The translations under genes were made by a program, and so were the position numbers. This document shows, one piece after another, positions 1-8,532 of a DNA stretch of 47,009 bases. Source of the DNA: Candidatus Sericytochromatia bacterium (GTDB taxonomy: Bacteria; Cyanobacteriota; Sericytochromatia; UBA7694). The notes under the pieces were generated by a model that was given only the letters and a program-made list of their open reading frames with translations, was not told the DNA's origin and did not search any database. The stretch spans positions 1 to 47,009 of the forward strand of contig JADMKE010000058.1 of assembly GCA_018780035.1 (NCBI GenBank). The letters are read 5' to 3'. Position 1 is the stretch's first letter. Each line of letters starts with the position of its first letter.

Positions 1-32
1 GATCAGGAACTTAAAATCACGCTGATTCTGTC

Positions 33-3000
33 TTGTTTCTGGGGAGCAGTATAAACCACGAAAATGACCCAAACAGTTTAAATTTTTCAAAATTCAATCT
101 AATAAATGAATCTAAAGATCTCCTGTCAAGGGCCTCCTTCGGATTATTTGGAGGAACCAACAAGACGACCCATGAAATCACCATCTATGATGGCAACTTA
201 CCCCGCACCGAAAATCCCACGCAGACAACGAATATGACTGACCGTCGGGAAGTTGATCGCAATAATTTGATTTCAATGTTGGGACCTTTGGATCAAGAAT
301 TAAAAGCGGGTTTGGCCCCAGACTCGGATGTGCGCAAACGTCTGGGTGAAAGTTTGGGATTAGATCCAAACAGTGAAGAGGTCACGGCAAAGATCAAGGG
401 ATTGTCTGATAAAATTACAGCCTTTAAAAGAGATCCCGCAAAAGCAGATTGGACAGCGTCATCAGATCTTACAGCTCTGATGAACAGCTATGCACAAAAT
501 CCCCCAACAGATAATCCCCGTATCAATTCCGCTTATATGAGTTCACTTTTGGGTACTTTCTGGAATGCATGGGACGCCACTTCATTGGAAAATGAGCAAA
601 AGGTGAACCAGGAAGAAGGAAATATTCAGGTTCCCGCTTCCCTTGAAGAAATCAATAAGTCCCTTGAATCGGTCAATAATTTGGCCAAGACCGATACACA
701 AGCAGCTCTGGAAAAAGCCAATACCTTGCTGGCACAACTGGACAAGCTCAAAGAAACAAATCCTGCACTCTATGAAAAAGTATTGCGTGGCAAAGATGAA
801 AGTGCCGTAAACCTCCTGCGAGATCAGGTAAGTGTCCTACAAAAGCATCTTCAAGATGGCGGCAGCATGGGACAAGCCCAAATGGCCCAGCTCAACAATA
901 TTTATGCCAATTTACATCAGTTACAAAAAACAGTTGACATTGAGCTGCCCAGTTCAGACATTTCAGAATTGGAAGCCCAAGCTTCAGCCACGGCTCTCCC
1001 AGCAGGTTCACAAGAACAGCTGCAAGCCCTTAAAACAGCCATGGGAGAAGCAAAAAGTGCCATTGCAAATGCCACTTCTGCAGCCCAAGAATCTACAGCT
1101 TCGCGCAGCAATATGATCAATGATCTGCAACAGGCCGAATCCACTTTGGCAAATCTCTTAACCCAGCACGGGATTTCGGATACGGGGCGGGCCCAATTGC
1201 AAGGCCAATTAGATGCCACCCGTGCTGCTTTGAGCCAACTTAAAAACAATCAAGATGTCAAGTTTGAAAAGCCAGAACAGCAAGAGGCCTTTAATAAGGT
1301 CTTACAAAACTTGCAAAAAATGAAACCTGCACCAGTGGTGTCATCCCCCCCTGTTGGAGCAGGGGATTCCCAGGCCGCTCTCTCGCCATTGGATCCGGCA
1401 ACAGCGGCCCTCCTCGGACCAACAGCAGCAGATACTGCAGTGCCCGATTTGAATACAGGGTTTCCGCCAATGATTGGCCCAGCACCATACAGCCCCTCAT
1501 TCACAGACAGCTCAGCTTGGGCATTGCCCGACTCGACCCTCTCCTGGAATGCCTTTTCAGGAAGTTCACTGTGGGACAACAGCAGCCTGCTGTATTCCCC
1601 CTCATTCAATTCTGGTGGCTATTCATGTGGGTTGGGCAATTACAATTTGGGCACCCCACTGCTCTCTTTACCAAGTATGAACCCTGCGCCAAGCTCAGAT
1701 GCGGCTGCCGCTCCCCGTCCCTCCATGTCCAATGTCTTTCTTGAAGGAGTGGGGGTGGATCCGACCAATGTCAAACCCCTGTCCCCAGAACAAGAACAGC
1801 GTCAAGCCGAGGCGCTTAAAACCATTGCCGCCATTAATACCAGTGGTTCTCCCGAAGCCAAAGAAGCGGCAAAACTGCTCGAAAAATTGGTCAAGAATCC
1901 AAACAATGGCCCCATTCAATTGGACAATGGGCAAACCCTGACTCCTCCACCAGGTTCATTTGATTCCAGTTTGGCGGTATTGGAGTCTTATCAAGAATTG
2001 ACGAACAAAGGGATTGCTCCCCAAGATGCCGAAGCGGTGTTTGTGCTCGCCGCTCGCTTGGTACAAAAAGGAGAATCTCCTGAAAATATCAAAACGCAAG
2101 TTCAGCAAATCGCCAGCAGTGGAAGCAAGGAACAAATTACGGCAGCTTTGCAAGAGTTTCGCGTGCAACATTTTGTGGGTGATCAACAAACGGTTGCACG
2201 GATTGCAGATCGTCTGGATAATTCTGAACTCGCGAAAAGCCTTGCAACAAGTGTTCTTGGCGCTGATTTTGTCGGCCAAGTACAAAAACTGGAAGGCGGT
2301 GCAAATGTCAAAACGGTTGAAGAAGCCGTTCAATTTTTACAAAGGACCGGCAAAGATACCTCTCCCAGTTATATTGTGCAGGTCATGCAAAGTCCCAATT
2401 TCAACACCCACTACACCCAGGTTCTTAATACAGCCAAGACAGACTTACAAGCTTTAAATTCACAAGCCACAGCTTTGATAAATGAAATCAATAGCAAGAA
2501 TATGGTGAAGACAGGTCAAGTCAAAACCATTGATGAGGCGATTATTGCCTTGGGCAGATCATCAGCGCCTGGGGCAAGTGAAATGCTCTTAAAACTGCAG
2601 GAACTAAAAACAAAACAGACACAATTGGCTCCTCAAATTGCCGGTATAGAGCAACTCAAAGCGGTAAATACAAATTACCAAACCGTAAAGTCTGAATTGA
2701 CAAAAGCCATTTCTGAGTTGGAAAAACTCCCTCAGAACGACCCAAGACGTGCTGAAGTCGCCATGCTCAAGACCGTCCTGACAGAATTAGAAACAACAGG
2801 CCAATTGTCTCCCACCTCTGCGGCTGATTTTGCCGATTTTAAATTTAAACGCCGGATGAATACTGCAGAAGCGGTCTTAAATGCGGATCCCCAGCAGACA
2901 CAAGAAGGAGGGAACAAAATTAGGCGCATTTTTGGGACATTGAGAACAGGCACCCCCCCTCAAAAAGATGCAGCAGTGGCAGAGCTCATTCAGGGATTTA

Positions 3001-4181
3001 CAAATGGGACCATTCGGGTGCCACACAATTTGGCAAAACAAAATGAACTCTTATCAGCACTGGATCTACCGACCAGCGAAACCCAATTGTCGTTTGAAGC
3101 GTTAATGGAGCGCTTGGGAAGATTTCAACCTTCCCAGGTCATTTCATCAGATATAGATGCTTCACTGACAATGGCAGATGCCATGGATATTGCCCGCTCC
3201 CAGTTAACGGGTAAACCGCCAGCCGCAGAAATCCCAACCCTGGCCCAGCGCAGACGGCAAGAGAGCATGACTTACCTCTCAGATCCCGAGCGATTGACAA
3301 ATCCAAGTAATCCCACGGCAGTCGCGCTGAGCCGATATGATGAAGCCACAGAGGTTGTGAGAAACCACAATTACAGCCTGCCACCTGAACAGCGTGCCGC
3401 AGCTTGGCAAAATACCTTGACTGATTATCAAGCCAGCGATGCGATCATCGATCGCATGAATCAAAATATTGCCAAAAGCTTGCAGGGACTCACTCAGGCC
3501 AATGATAAATACATGGTGGCAAATGGTTACCCTCCTCTCAGCTCAAATGATGGTATTGATTCTGTGTCCCCTGGAGCAAAGCTGAGTCCCAAAGCCCAAG
3601 AATTGGTGGATAAAGCAGATGCACTTGCAAATGCATTGCTGTCTCCAATCCCCAAAGGTAGTGGTAAAGAGTATTTGAGCGATTTGTTAGGCAAATTTCT
3701 CACAATTATCCGCGATCTCGATTTTAAAACCCGGCAATTGGTCTTAAAACAACTTGCACAAAAAATGGTCAACAATGCCATTACGCAATTTTATAAAGAC
3801 AAGTTAGATGAGAATAATAAACATCATCAAGAAGCGTTACAGCGACTTCAAGTCAACCTCAAAGCCCAAATTACGCAAATGCTTGAAACCAGCCTGGCTA
3901 ACAATTCAAACTCGACCCAAGGTGTGGCATCCATGAGTGGTCAAGTTACAGGCTCAGCTTTAGCATCGGCTTTTGATCAGGTCGATGCCCAAAGTCCAAT
4001 TAATCAAATGTTTGAAATCACCGACAAAATGACACCGCCCCTTTCAAATGCTCAGAAACAAAGCATTTTGGATCAATTAGCTCTGGTAATGGCCGCAGCA
4101 GGAACGCCTGATATCAACGACGATAGAGTGGCCTTGAACAATCTGAATACAGATTTGTCAACCCAGCATTTTAATCGCTAA
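33..4181 (+). CDS. Very long coiled-coil protein, function unknown
   Basis: A 1382-residue protein that I do not recognise. It is rich in Gln, Ala, Leu, Ser and Lys with long heptad-like helical stretches (about residues 200-430 and 650-1000), broken by a low-complexity segment of Pro, Ser, Gly, Trp and Tyr at about residues 432-570. I see no signal peptide, membrane segment or enzymatic motif, so a cytoplasmic, structural or secreted coiled-coil protein is possible. The start is unsure: the frame opens after a TAA at 12-14, the first candidate is TTG at 33, and the first in-frame ATG is at 234 (residue 68). None has a clear Shine-Dalgarno sequence. The reading frame is intact to a TAA at 4179-4181. 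It converges on the EF-hand gene. Export through the type III apparatus that the window's FliI implies is conceivable but pure inference. Confidence 0.75.
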   Translation: MFLGSSINHENDPNSLNFSKFNLINESKDLLSRASFGLFGGTNKTTHEITIYDGNLPRTENPTQTTNMTDRREVDRNNLISMLGPLDQELKAGLAPDSDVRKRLGESLGLDPNSEEVTAKIKGLSDKITAFKRDPAKADWTASSDLTALMNSYAQNPPTDNPRINSAYMSSLLGTFWNAWDATSLENEQKVNQEEGNIQVPASLEEINKSLESVNNLAKTDTQAALEKANTLLAQLDKLKETNPALYEKVLRGKDESAVNLLRDQVSVLQKHLQDGGSMGQAQMAQLNNIYANLHQLQKTVDIELPSSDISELEAQASATALPAGSQEQLQALKTAMGEAKSAIANATSAAQESTASRSNMINDLQQAESTLANLLTQHGISDTGRAQLQGQLDATRAALSQLKNNQDVKFEKPEQQEAFNKVLQNLQKMKPAPVVSSPPVGAGDSQAALSPLDPATAALLGPTAADTAVPDLNTGFPPMIGPAPYSPSFTDSSAWALPDSTLSWNAFSGSSLWDNSSLLYSPSFNSGGYSCGLGNYNLGTPLLSLPSMNPAPSSDAAAAPRPSMSNVFLEGVGVDPTNVKPLSPEQEQRQAEALKTIAAINTSGSPEAKEAAKLLEKLVKNPNNGPIQLDNGQTLTPPPGSFDSSLAVLESYQELTNKGIAPQDAEAVFVLAARLVQKGESPENIKTQVQQIASSGSKEQITAALQEFRVQHFVGDQQTVARIADRLDNSELAKSLATSVLGADFVGQVQKLEGGANVKTVEEAVQFLQRTGKDTSPSYIVQVMQSPNFNTHYTQVLNTAKTDLQALNSQATALINEINSKNMVKTGQVKTIDEAIIALGRSSAPGASEMLLKLQELKTKQTQLAPQIAGIEQLKAVNTNYQTVKSELTKAISELEKLPQNDPRRAEVAMLKTVLTELETTGQLSPTSAADFADFKFKRRMNTAEAVLNADPQQTQEGGNKIRRIFGTLRTGTPPQKDAAVAELIQGFTNGTIRVPHNLAKQNELLSALDLPTSETQLSFEALMERLGRFQPSQVISSDIDASLTMADAMDIARSQLTGKPPAAEIPTLAQRRRQESMTYLSDPERLTNPSNPTAVALSRYDEATEVVRNHNYSLPPEQRAAAWQNTLTDYQASDAIIDRMNQNIAKSLQGLTQANDKYMVANGYPPLSSNDGIDSVSPGAKLSPKAQELVDKADALANALLSPIPKGSGKEYLSDLLGKFLTIIRDLDFKTRQLVLKQLAQKMVNNAITQFYKDKLDENNKHHQEALQRLQVNLKAQITQMLETSLANNSNSTQGVASMSGQVTGSALASAFDQVDAQSPINQMFEITDKMTPPLSNAQKQSILDQLALVMAAAGTPDINDDRVALNNLNTDLSTQHFNR

Positions 4182-4202
4182 TCCCCCTTTCAGACACAAA
4201 AA

Positions 4203-4223
4203 CACCGGGCTGTTAACCCGGTG
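4203..4223 (-). terminator. Hairpin terminator of the EF-hand gene
   Basis: CACCGGG at 4203-4209 pairs with CCCGGTG at 4217-4223 around a 7-nt loop. Read on the minus strand the stem is followed by TTTTTGTGT, as in an intrinsic terminator. It lies 54 bases past the stop of the minus-strand gene. Confidence 0.6.
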
Positions 4224-4249
4224 ACAAGTGTTAATAAAGAGGAGGGAGA

Positions 4250-4267
4250 CCCCACCCAAAGGTGGGG
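4250..4267. terminator. Second hairpin between convergent genes
   Basis: CCCCACC (4250-4256) and GGTGGGG (4261-4267) form a perfect 7-bp stem with a CAAA loop. On the plus strand a run of six T begins 11 bases later, at 4280. It probably terminates the long plus-strand gene, although the T run is distant. Confidence 0.45.
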
Positions 4268-4276
4268 CAAATCAAA

Positions 4277-5821
4277 CTATTTTTTCTGGTAAGCCTGGAG
4301 AATCTCGCCTGAACGGTCGGCGATATTGGCTGCGCGGCCACGGATGCCGTCGATATTTTTATCGGCCACCTGGGCACGGTCAATATCACGGGCAGAGCGA
4401 GCTTCAAACAGCGAGTTATACAAATTCTGGTTTTCAGCCATGGCTGCGGTTTTGTCGGCCTGGGGATTGTAGCTTTCGACCTTGTCAGCCAAGGTGCGCA
4501 GACCCGAAGCCTGATCTTTGAAGCCCTGGTCTTTGCTGTGGCCAATCAGAGCGCCAATACCAGCGGCGGCAGCAGCCCCAATGCCTGCACCAATCGCAGC
4601 GTTTTTGACATTTTTGCCACCGGCGAAGAAACCAATGGCACCACCGGCGACAGCGCCGATACCGGCACCCACACCAGCAAAGGGAGCAGTGCGGCCTGTG
4701 GCCTGGGCATCAGTGGCATCCGCTTCTTTGCGCAGTCTCGAACCCACAGCGTTAGCAGATTCAGGGCTGTTTTCAATCGCGGTAATATTGCTAAAAGCAC
4801 GGCTGATAGCGGCATCGGTGCCCCGGATATTTTGTTGCAGATCGGGCAAGTCGTTGGTCTGCTGCTCAATCGCTTTGAGGCTGTTGTTCATGGTGGCATA
4901 AGCGGCTTGCAGATTGGTGTTGATCATTTCCTGTTCATGGATATGGGGCTGGAGACGATCATAATAGGGATCTTGGGGAATCACGGGCTGACTGTTGTCG
5001 ACATTGTTGCCATTGCCGGGTTTGAAGGGGTCGACACCGTTGGGCGAACCATTGTTGCCATTGCCGGGCTTGAAGGGATCTACACCATTGGGTGAACCAT
5101 TGTTTCCATTGCCGGGTTTAAAGGGGTCCACACCATTGGGGGAGCCATTGTTGCCACTGCCGGGTTTGGGTTTAAAAGGATCGGTTCCGACAGCATTGCC
5201 ACTGCCATTGTCTTTAAAAGGATCGCGGGTTTGGCGCATACCACCACCGCTGCGGGGGCTATAATCATTGAACCAATCACGGGTATTGACCACACTCTGC
5301 TGCATACGTGCAGTCCAGGTGCGCCAGCCAGCGCTGTTGAGGGTGGTTTTGGCCTGAATATGAATACCACGGGTGGTGGCATCATTGCCATTGGCGGTCA
5401 TGTCTTTGATTGAACGCAGAGAGCCTTCCAGCTTGTCGATGGCACCGTCATAAGCACGGTTGCTGTCGAGCAATTTGTAATAGCGATCGCGGGAATTGTC
5501 ATCGCTGTAAATAGTAGGGGCCCAAACATGAGCGCTGGAAACACCATTTTTTGCAGTGGCGTTGACACTTTTGAGGGTTTCGAGCCCTTCAACATAGACA
5601 CGGAAACCTTTGCTCTCTTGGATCACGCCCTGACGGACTTCTACTGCATCGGCTTTGATCGCGTTGGTGAGTTCAGAAGAACTGATCTCCCCATTTTTGT
5701 CGGTATCTACTTTGTTCTTGATATTGCCATCGGCCTGTAATTCGTCCATAACCTTGTTATTGTTGCGGTCAAAAGAGCGAACCAACCACTCAGCATTACT
5801 AAAATTGATACTTCCTGCCAT
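4277..5821 (-). CDS. EF-hand, repeat and glycine-zipper protein
   Basis: A 514-residue protein without an overall family match. The N-terminus has two calcium-binding-like EF loops. The first, DRNNNKVMDELQ, is imperfect (Gln at position 12). The second, DTDKNGEISSSE, fits the canonical D-x-D-x-N-G-x-I-x-x-x-E loop. The middle carries a 16-residue repeat (DPFKPGNGNNGSPNGV, three to four copies). A helical part follows, then a Gly/Ala-rich double glycine zipper (GVGAGIGAVAGGAIGFFAGG and a second copy), which typically forms a membrane hairpin. The start is ATG at 5821 with GGAGG about 9 bases upstream; the frame is open further upstream but has no better site. I infer a calcium-responsive protein inserted in or spanning a membrane; the function is unknown. 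Confidence 0.8.
   Translation of the reverse strand: MAGSINFSNAEWLVRSFDRNNNKVMDELQADGNIKNKVDTDKNGEISSSELTNAIKADAVEVRQGVIQESKGFRVYVEGLETLKSVNATAKNGVSSAHVWAPTIYSDDNSRDRYYKLLDSNRAYDGAIDKLEGSLRSIKDMTANGNDATTRGIHIQAKTTLNSAGWRTWTARMQQSVVNTRDWFNDYSPRSGGGMRQTRDPFKDNGSGNAVGTDPFKPKPGSGNNGSPNGVDPFKPGNGNNGSPNGVDPFKPGNGNNGSPNGVDPFKPGNGNNVDNSQPVIPQDPYYDRLQPHIHEQEMINTNLQAAYATMNNSLKAIEQQTNDLPDLQQNIRGTDAAISRAFSNITAIENSPESANAVGSRLRKEADATDAQATGRTAPFAGVGAGIGAVAGGAIGFFAGGKNVKNAAIGAGIGAAAAAGIGALIGHSKDQGFKDQASGLRTLADKVESYNPQADKTAAMAENQNLYNSLFEARSARDIDRAQVADKNIDGIRGRAANIADRSGEILQAYQKK
5004..5170 (-). repeat. 48-bp tandem coding repeats
   Basis: About three and a half tandem units of 48 bp encode the DPFKPGNGNNGSPNGV repeat of the EF-hand protein. 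The copies differ at synonymous positions (for example GTCGAC versus ATCTAC or GTCCAC), so the array is not brand new. Copy number may vary between strains. Confidence 0.8.
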
Positions 5822-6007
5822 TTTCGGAATCCTCCACAGAATGTTTAACACTTGATTTGTATACTCTCTATTTCGCCCCAACTCAGCAAAACATTCTTAA
5901 GTAACAACCAAGTTTAGATTAAAGAATATTTAATCTTAGATAAAGTTAATTAAGCTTAAATCCCAATGAATCTGTTGCAGACTTGCTGAAACAGGGGGGA
6001 TACAGGC

Positions 6008-6013
6008 TATAAT
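6008..6013 (+). promoter_or_regulatory. -10 box of a leaderless promoter
   Basis: A perfect TATAAT ends only 5 bases before the ATG at 6019, and no Shine-Dalgarno sequence is present. Transcription would start at or next to the A of the start codon. TTGCTG at 5983-5988 is a -35 candidate with a long 19-bp spacer. Confidence 0.6.
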
Positions 6014-6018
6014 CAGCT

Positions 6019-7905
6019 ATGGCACATACACAGATCAACATTGGCTTGGCCCAGATCAGCCAACAAGTCGGCGACAGTTTTTATTTCCCCTATTCGGTCG
6101 GGCTGCTGCAGGCCTATGTTCAGGCCAAAGCACCCACTCCAGAGCGCTACAGATTTTTGCCTTTGGTCTACCACCGCCTGAATGTCCAAGCGGTCTTGGC
6201 TCAGTTTGCCCAAGCCCAGGTGGTGGGATTTAGCCTCTATGTCTGGAATGAGCGGCGTTCATTGATCTTGGCCAAAGCCCTCAAAGACGCCAATCCCGAT
6301 ATTCTGATTGTCTTCGGAGGTCCCCAGGTACCCGACCAAGCAGAGGCCTTTTTGCGCATGCACCCCCAGGTCGATCTCTGTTGCCATGGGCCAGGAGAAC
6401 AGACTTTTTTGGAAATTCTGGAACGCTTCCCAGAGCGCAACTGTCAGGACATTGCCGGGGTGAGTTACCTTCAAGAAGGGCAGTTTGTCCATCAGCCACC
6501 GGCCCCACGGGCCTCAGACCTGAGCCAATTCCCCTCCCCCTATTTAACAGGGGTCTTTGAACCGCTTTTGACCCAAAACAGCCAGTGGATTGGCCTGCTC
6601 GAAACCAATCGAGGCTGCCCTTTTGCCTGTACCTTTTGCGATTGGGGCTCGGCAATCCAAAGCAAGGTTTACCGCTTTCCCCAGGAGCGCGTCTTTGCTG
6701 AGATTGAATGGATCGCTCGCAATAAAGTCGGCAATGTCTTCACCTGTGACGCCAATTTTGGCATTCTCAGCCGGGATGTCGAAATTGCCCGCTATGTGGC
6801 CAGCATGAAAAACAAATTCGGCTTTCCCTTGAGTTTTCAAAACCAGACCGCCAAAAACGCCTCGGAGCGCGTGATCGAAATCCAGCGCATTTTGCATCAA
6901 GCAGGCTTGGCCACCTATGCCGCCATTTCGCTGCAATCGGTCGATCCGCATACCCTCAAAAGCATCAAACGCGAGAATATCTCGCTGGAGGCCTACCGCA
7001 AAGTCCAAGCCGCCGCACTTGAAGCGGGAATAGTGGCCTATACAGACATGATCTTGGCCTTGCCAGGAGAGAGTTATGCATCGTTTGTAAATGGGATCAA
7101 CACGGTGATTGAGAATGGCCAACACACCAAAATCCTCTTTCACAATGCCACCATTTTGCCCAATGCAGAAATGGCCGCCCCCGCATACCGCCAGCAATTT
7201 GGGCTTGAAACCGTCTGGGTCAGCCTGCCTGGCCATACACCCGCAGAGGATGGCATCCCCGAATTGATGGAAATTGTGGTGGCCAGCAAAGATCTCTCCC
7301 GTTCAGATTGGCTCAAGATGCATGTTTTTGCTTGGTTTACGGCCTTTCTTTACTATACCCACAAGCTGCTGCAACCGACCTTGATGGTCTTAGAAAGTGC
7401 CTCAGGGCTTTCTTACAGAGAGCTGATCACCCATTTTTGCGAGGCCCCGCTGGAGGGATATCCGGTTTTGCAACAGATACGCGCAGGTTTTGAAGACACT
7501 GCCCGCAAATACCAGCAAGGCTACCCGACCAGTCAGCAAGAAACCCTGATCTGGACCCTCTTTGACGGCATGTATCTGACCCCCGACAACGCCATGCAAA
7601 TTCAACTCTGGAATGCCAATTTGATCGATACCTTCTACAGTGAAGCTGGAGATCTGCTGGCCCGGCTGGTTTTGAAAAAAAAGCCCGACTTTGATCTGCG
7701 TCTGCTCGAAGAAAGCCTGATCTTCAACCGCAAACTCTTTTTGCGTCTCTTCTCAAGCCAACGCTTTCCAGTCGATATCGCCCCAAGGCAGATCCAGGAA
7801 ACGCTCTTGCCCCTGCATTATAATCTGCAGGAATTTTACCAAGGGCGACAGCAATCTCTGCCGATTTTATTGCGCGAAACGGCTGAAACGCAGATCCGCA
7901 TTTAA
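6019..7905 (+). CDS. B12-binding radical SAM protein, KedN5-like
   Basis: A 628-residue radical SAM enzyme. The N-terminal 150 residues look like a Rossmann-type cobalamin-binding domain (FSLYVWNERRS, then VFGGPQVP). The [4Fe-4S]/SAM motif follows as NRGCPFACTFCDWGS, with C200, C204 and C207 in the CX3CX2C spacing. The CDWGS context and the following K-x-Y-R-F...E-R-x-x-x-E-I-x-W resemble the KedN5 family of methylcobalamin-dependent radical SAM C-methyltransferases, known from natural-product clusters. The C-terminal 250 residues are helical and unassigned. The substrate cannot be told: the neighbours are not biosynthetic. The ATG at 6019 directly follows a TATAAT box. The radical SAM call is firm; the methyltransferase call is family inference. 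Confidence 0.85.
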   Translation: MAHTQINIGLAQISQQVGDSFYFPYSVGLLQAYVQAKAPTPERYRFLPLVYHRLNVQAVLAQFAQAQVVGFSLYVWNERRSLILAKALKDANPDILIVFGGPQVPDQAEAFLRMHPQVDLCCHGPGEQTFLEILERFPERNCQDIAGVSYLQEGQFVHQPPAPRASDLSQFPSPYLTGVFEPLLTQNSQWIGLLETNRGCPFACTFCDWGSAIQSKVYRFPQERVFAEIEWIARNKVGNVFTCDANFGILSRDVEIARYVASMKNKFGFPLSFQNQTAKNASERVIEIQRILHQAGLATYAAISLQSVDPHTLKSIKRENISLEAYRKVQAAALEAGIVAYTDMILALPGESYASFVNGINTVIENGQHTKILFHNATILPNAEMAAPAYRQQFGLETVWVSLPGHTPAEDGIPELMEIVVASKDLSRSDWLKMHVFAWFTAFLYYTHKLLQPTLMVLESASGLSYRELITHFCEAPLEGYPVLQQIRAGFEDTARKYQQGYPTSQQETLIWTLFDGMYLTPDNAMQIQLWNANLIDTFYSEAGDLLARLVLKKKPDFDLRLLEESLIFNRKLFLRLFSSQRFPVDIAPRQIQETLLPLHYNLQEFYQGRQQSLPILLRETAETQIRI

Positions 7906-7911
7906 CCCCTC

Positions 7912-7938
7912 TTGACAAAAATATACAATCCGTATAAT
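7912..7938 (+). promoter_or_regulatory. Promoter of the VOC gene
   Basis: TTGACA (7912-7917) and TATAAT (7933-7938) are perfect hexamers, but the spacer is only 15 bp. A sub-optimal spacer between perfect boxes is typical of promoters needing a DNA-distorting activator such as a MerR-type regulator. Confidence 0.65.
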
Positions 7939-7946
7939 CTTGTATA
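7922..7946. promoter_or_regulatory. Inverted repeat spanning the -10 box
   Basis: TATACAA (7922-7928) and TTGTATA (7940-7946) are exact 7-bp inverted arms that bracket the TATAAT. This placement is that of an operator for a dimeric regulator. Confidence 0.5.
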
Positions 7947-7947
7947 C

Positions 7948-7968
7948 GAACAATTCATGTAATTGTTC
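7948..7968. promoter_or_regulatory. Perfect 8-bp inverted repeat, operator or leader hairpin
   Basis: GAACAATT (7948-7955) and AATTGTTC (7961-7968) are exact arms around CATGT, directly downstream of the expected transcription start. It could be a second operator or a 5'-leader hairpin. It ends 42 bases before the start codon. Confidence 0.5.
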
Positions 7969-8010
7969 ACAGACACCATTACAGACACAATTACCAAGGG
8001 GTTTTTATTT

Positions 8011-8439
8011 ATGGCCAGCGTCAGTACCTACCTCAATTTTGCCAATCAGACAGAAACAGCCTTTCTCTTTTACAAATCTGTTTTTGGCGGCGAATTTACC
8101 TCCTTTCAGCGCTTTGCAGATATTCCCAATCTGCCAGGTTCAGAGCAAATGTCCGAAACAGACAAAAACAGCCTGATGCATGTGGAATTGCCCATTTTGG
8201 GAGGGCACAAACTGATGGGCACCGATGCCCCTGAATCAATGGGTTTTAAACTCAATTTTGGCAATAATATCTCGATTAACCTGGAGCCAGATACACGAGA
8301 AGAAGCCAATCGGTTGTTTGAGGCCCTGTCAGCAGGAGGCAAGGTTACAATCCCCTTGCAAGAGATGTTTTGGGGCGCCTATTTTGGCTCTTGTGTCGAT
8401 CAATTTGGGGTCTTGTGGATGGTAAATTGCAATAACTAA
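8011..8439 (+). CDS. VOC-family (PhnB-like) protein
   Basis: A 142-residue single-domain protein of the vicinal oxygen chelate superfamily, PhnB/glyoxalase-like subgroup: it starts with VSTYLNFANQTETAFLFYKS and has a late GAYFGSCVDQFGVLWMVN. Members bind metal or small ligands, but this subgroup is mostly of unknown function. The ATG at 8011 has AAGGGG 9 bases upstream, so it is preferred over the upstream in-frame ATG at 7963, which lies inside an inverted repeat. The gene stands alone between its own operator-rich promoter and a bidirectional terminator, which suggests an inducible monocistronic unit, perhaps for an inhibitor or drug. The substrate is not predictable. Confidence 0.85.
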   Translation: MASVSTYLNFANQTETAFLFYKSVFGGEFTSFQRFADIPNLPGSEQMSETDKNSLMHVELPILGGHKLMGTDAPESMGFKLNFGNNISINLEPDTREEANRLFEALSAGGKVTIPLQEMFWGAYFGSCVDQFGVLWMVNCNN

Positions 8440-8472
8440 AACCCAGGAATAGACATCTAAGCAAAAAAACAT

Positions 8473-8514
8473 CGTCCCGCCCACTCAGAATCAAATTTCT
8501 GGGTAAGCGGGGCG
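8473..8514. terminator. Bidirectional terminator between VOC gene and nuoB
   Basis: CGTCCCGC at 8473-8480 pairs with GCGGGGCG at 8507-8514 (one G-T wobble). An inner ACTCAGAA/TTCTGGGT stem extends the hairpin. A run of seven A just to the left gives a T tract on the minus strand, making it a strong terminator for nuoAB; the right side is TTTAAAAT for the plus strand. Confidence 0.75.
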
Positions 8515-8532
8515 TTTAAAATAAAGCTAAAA

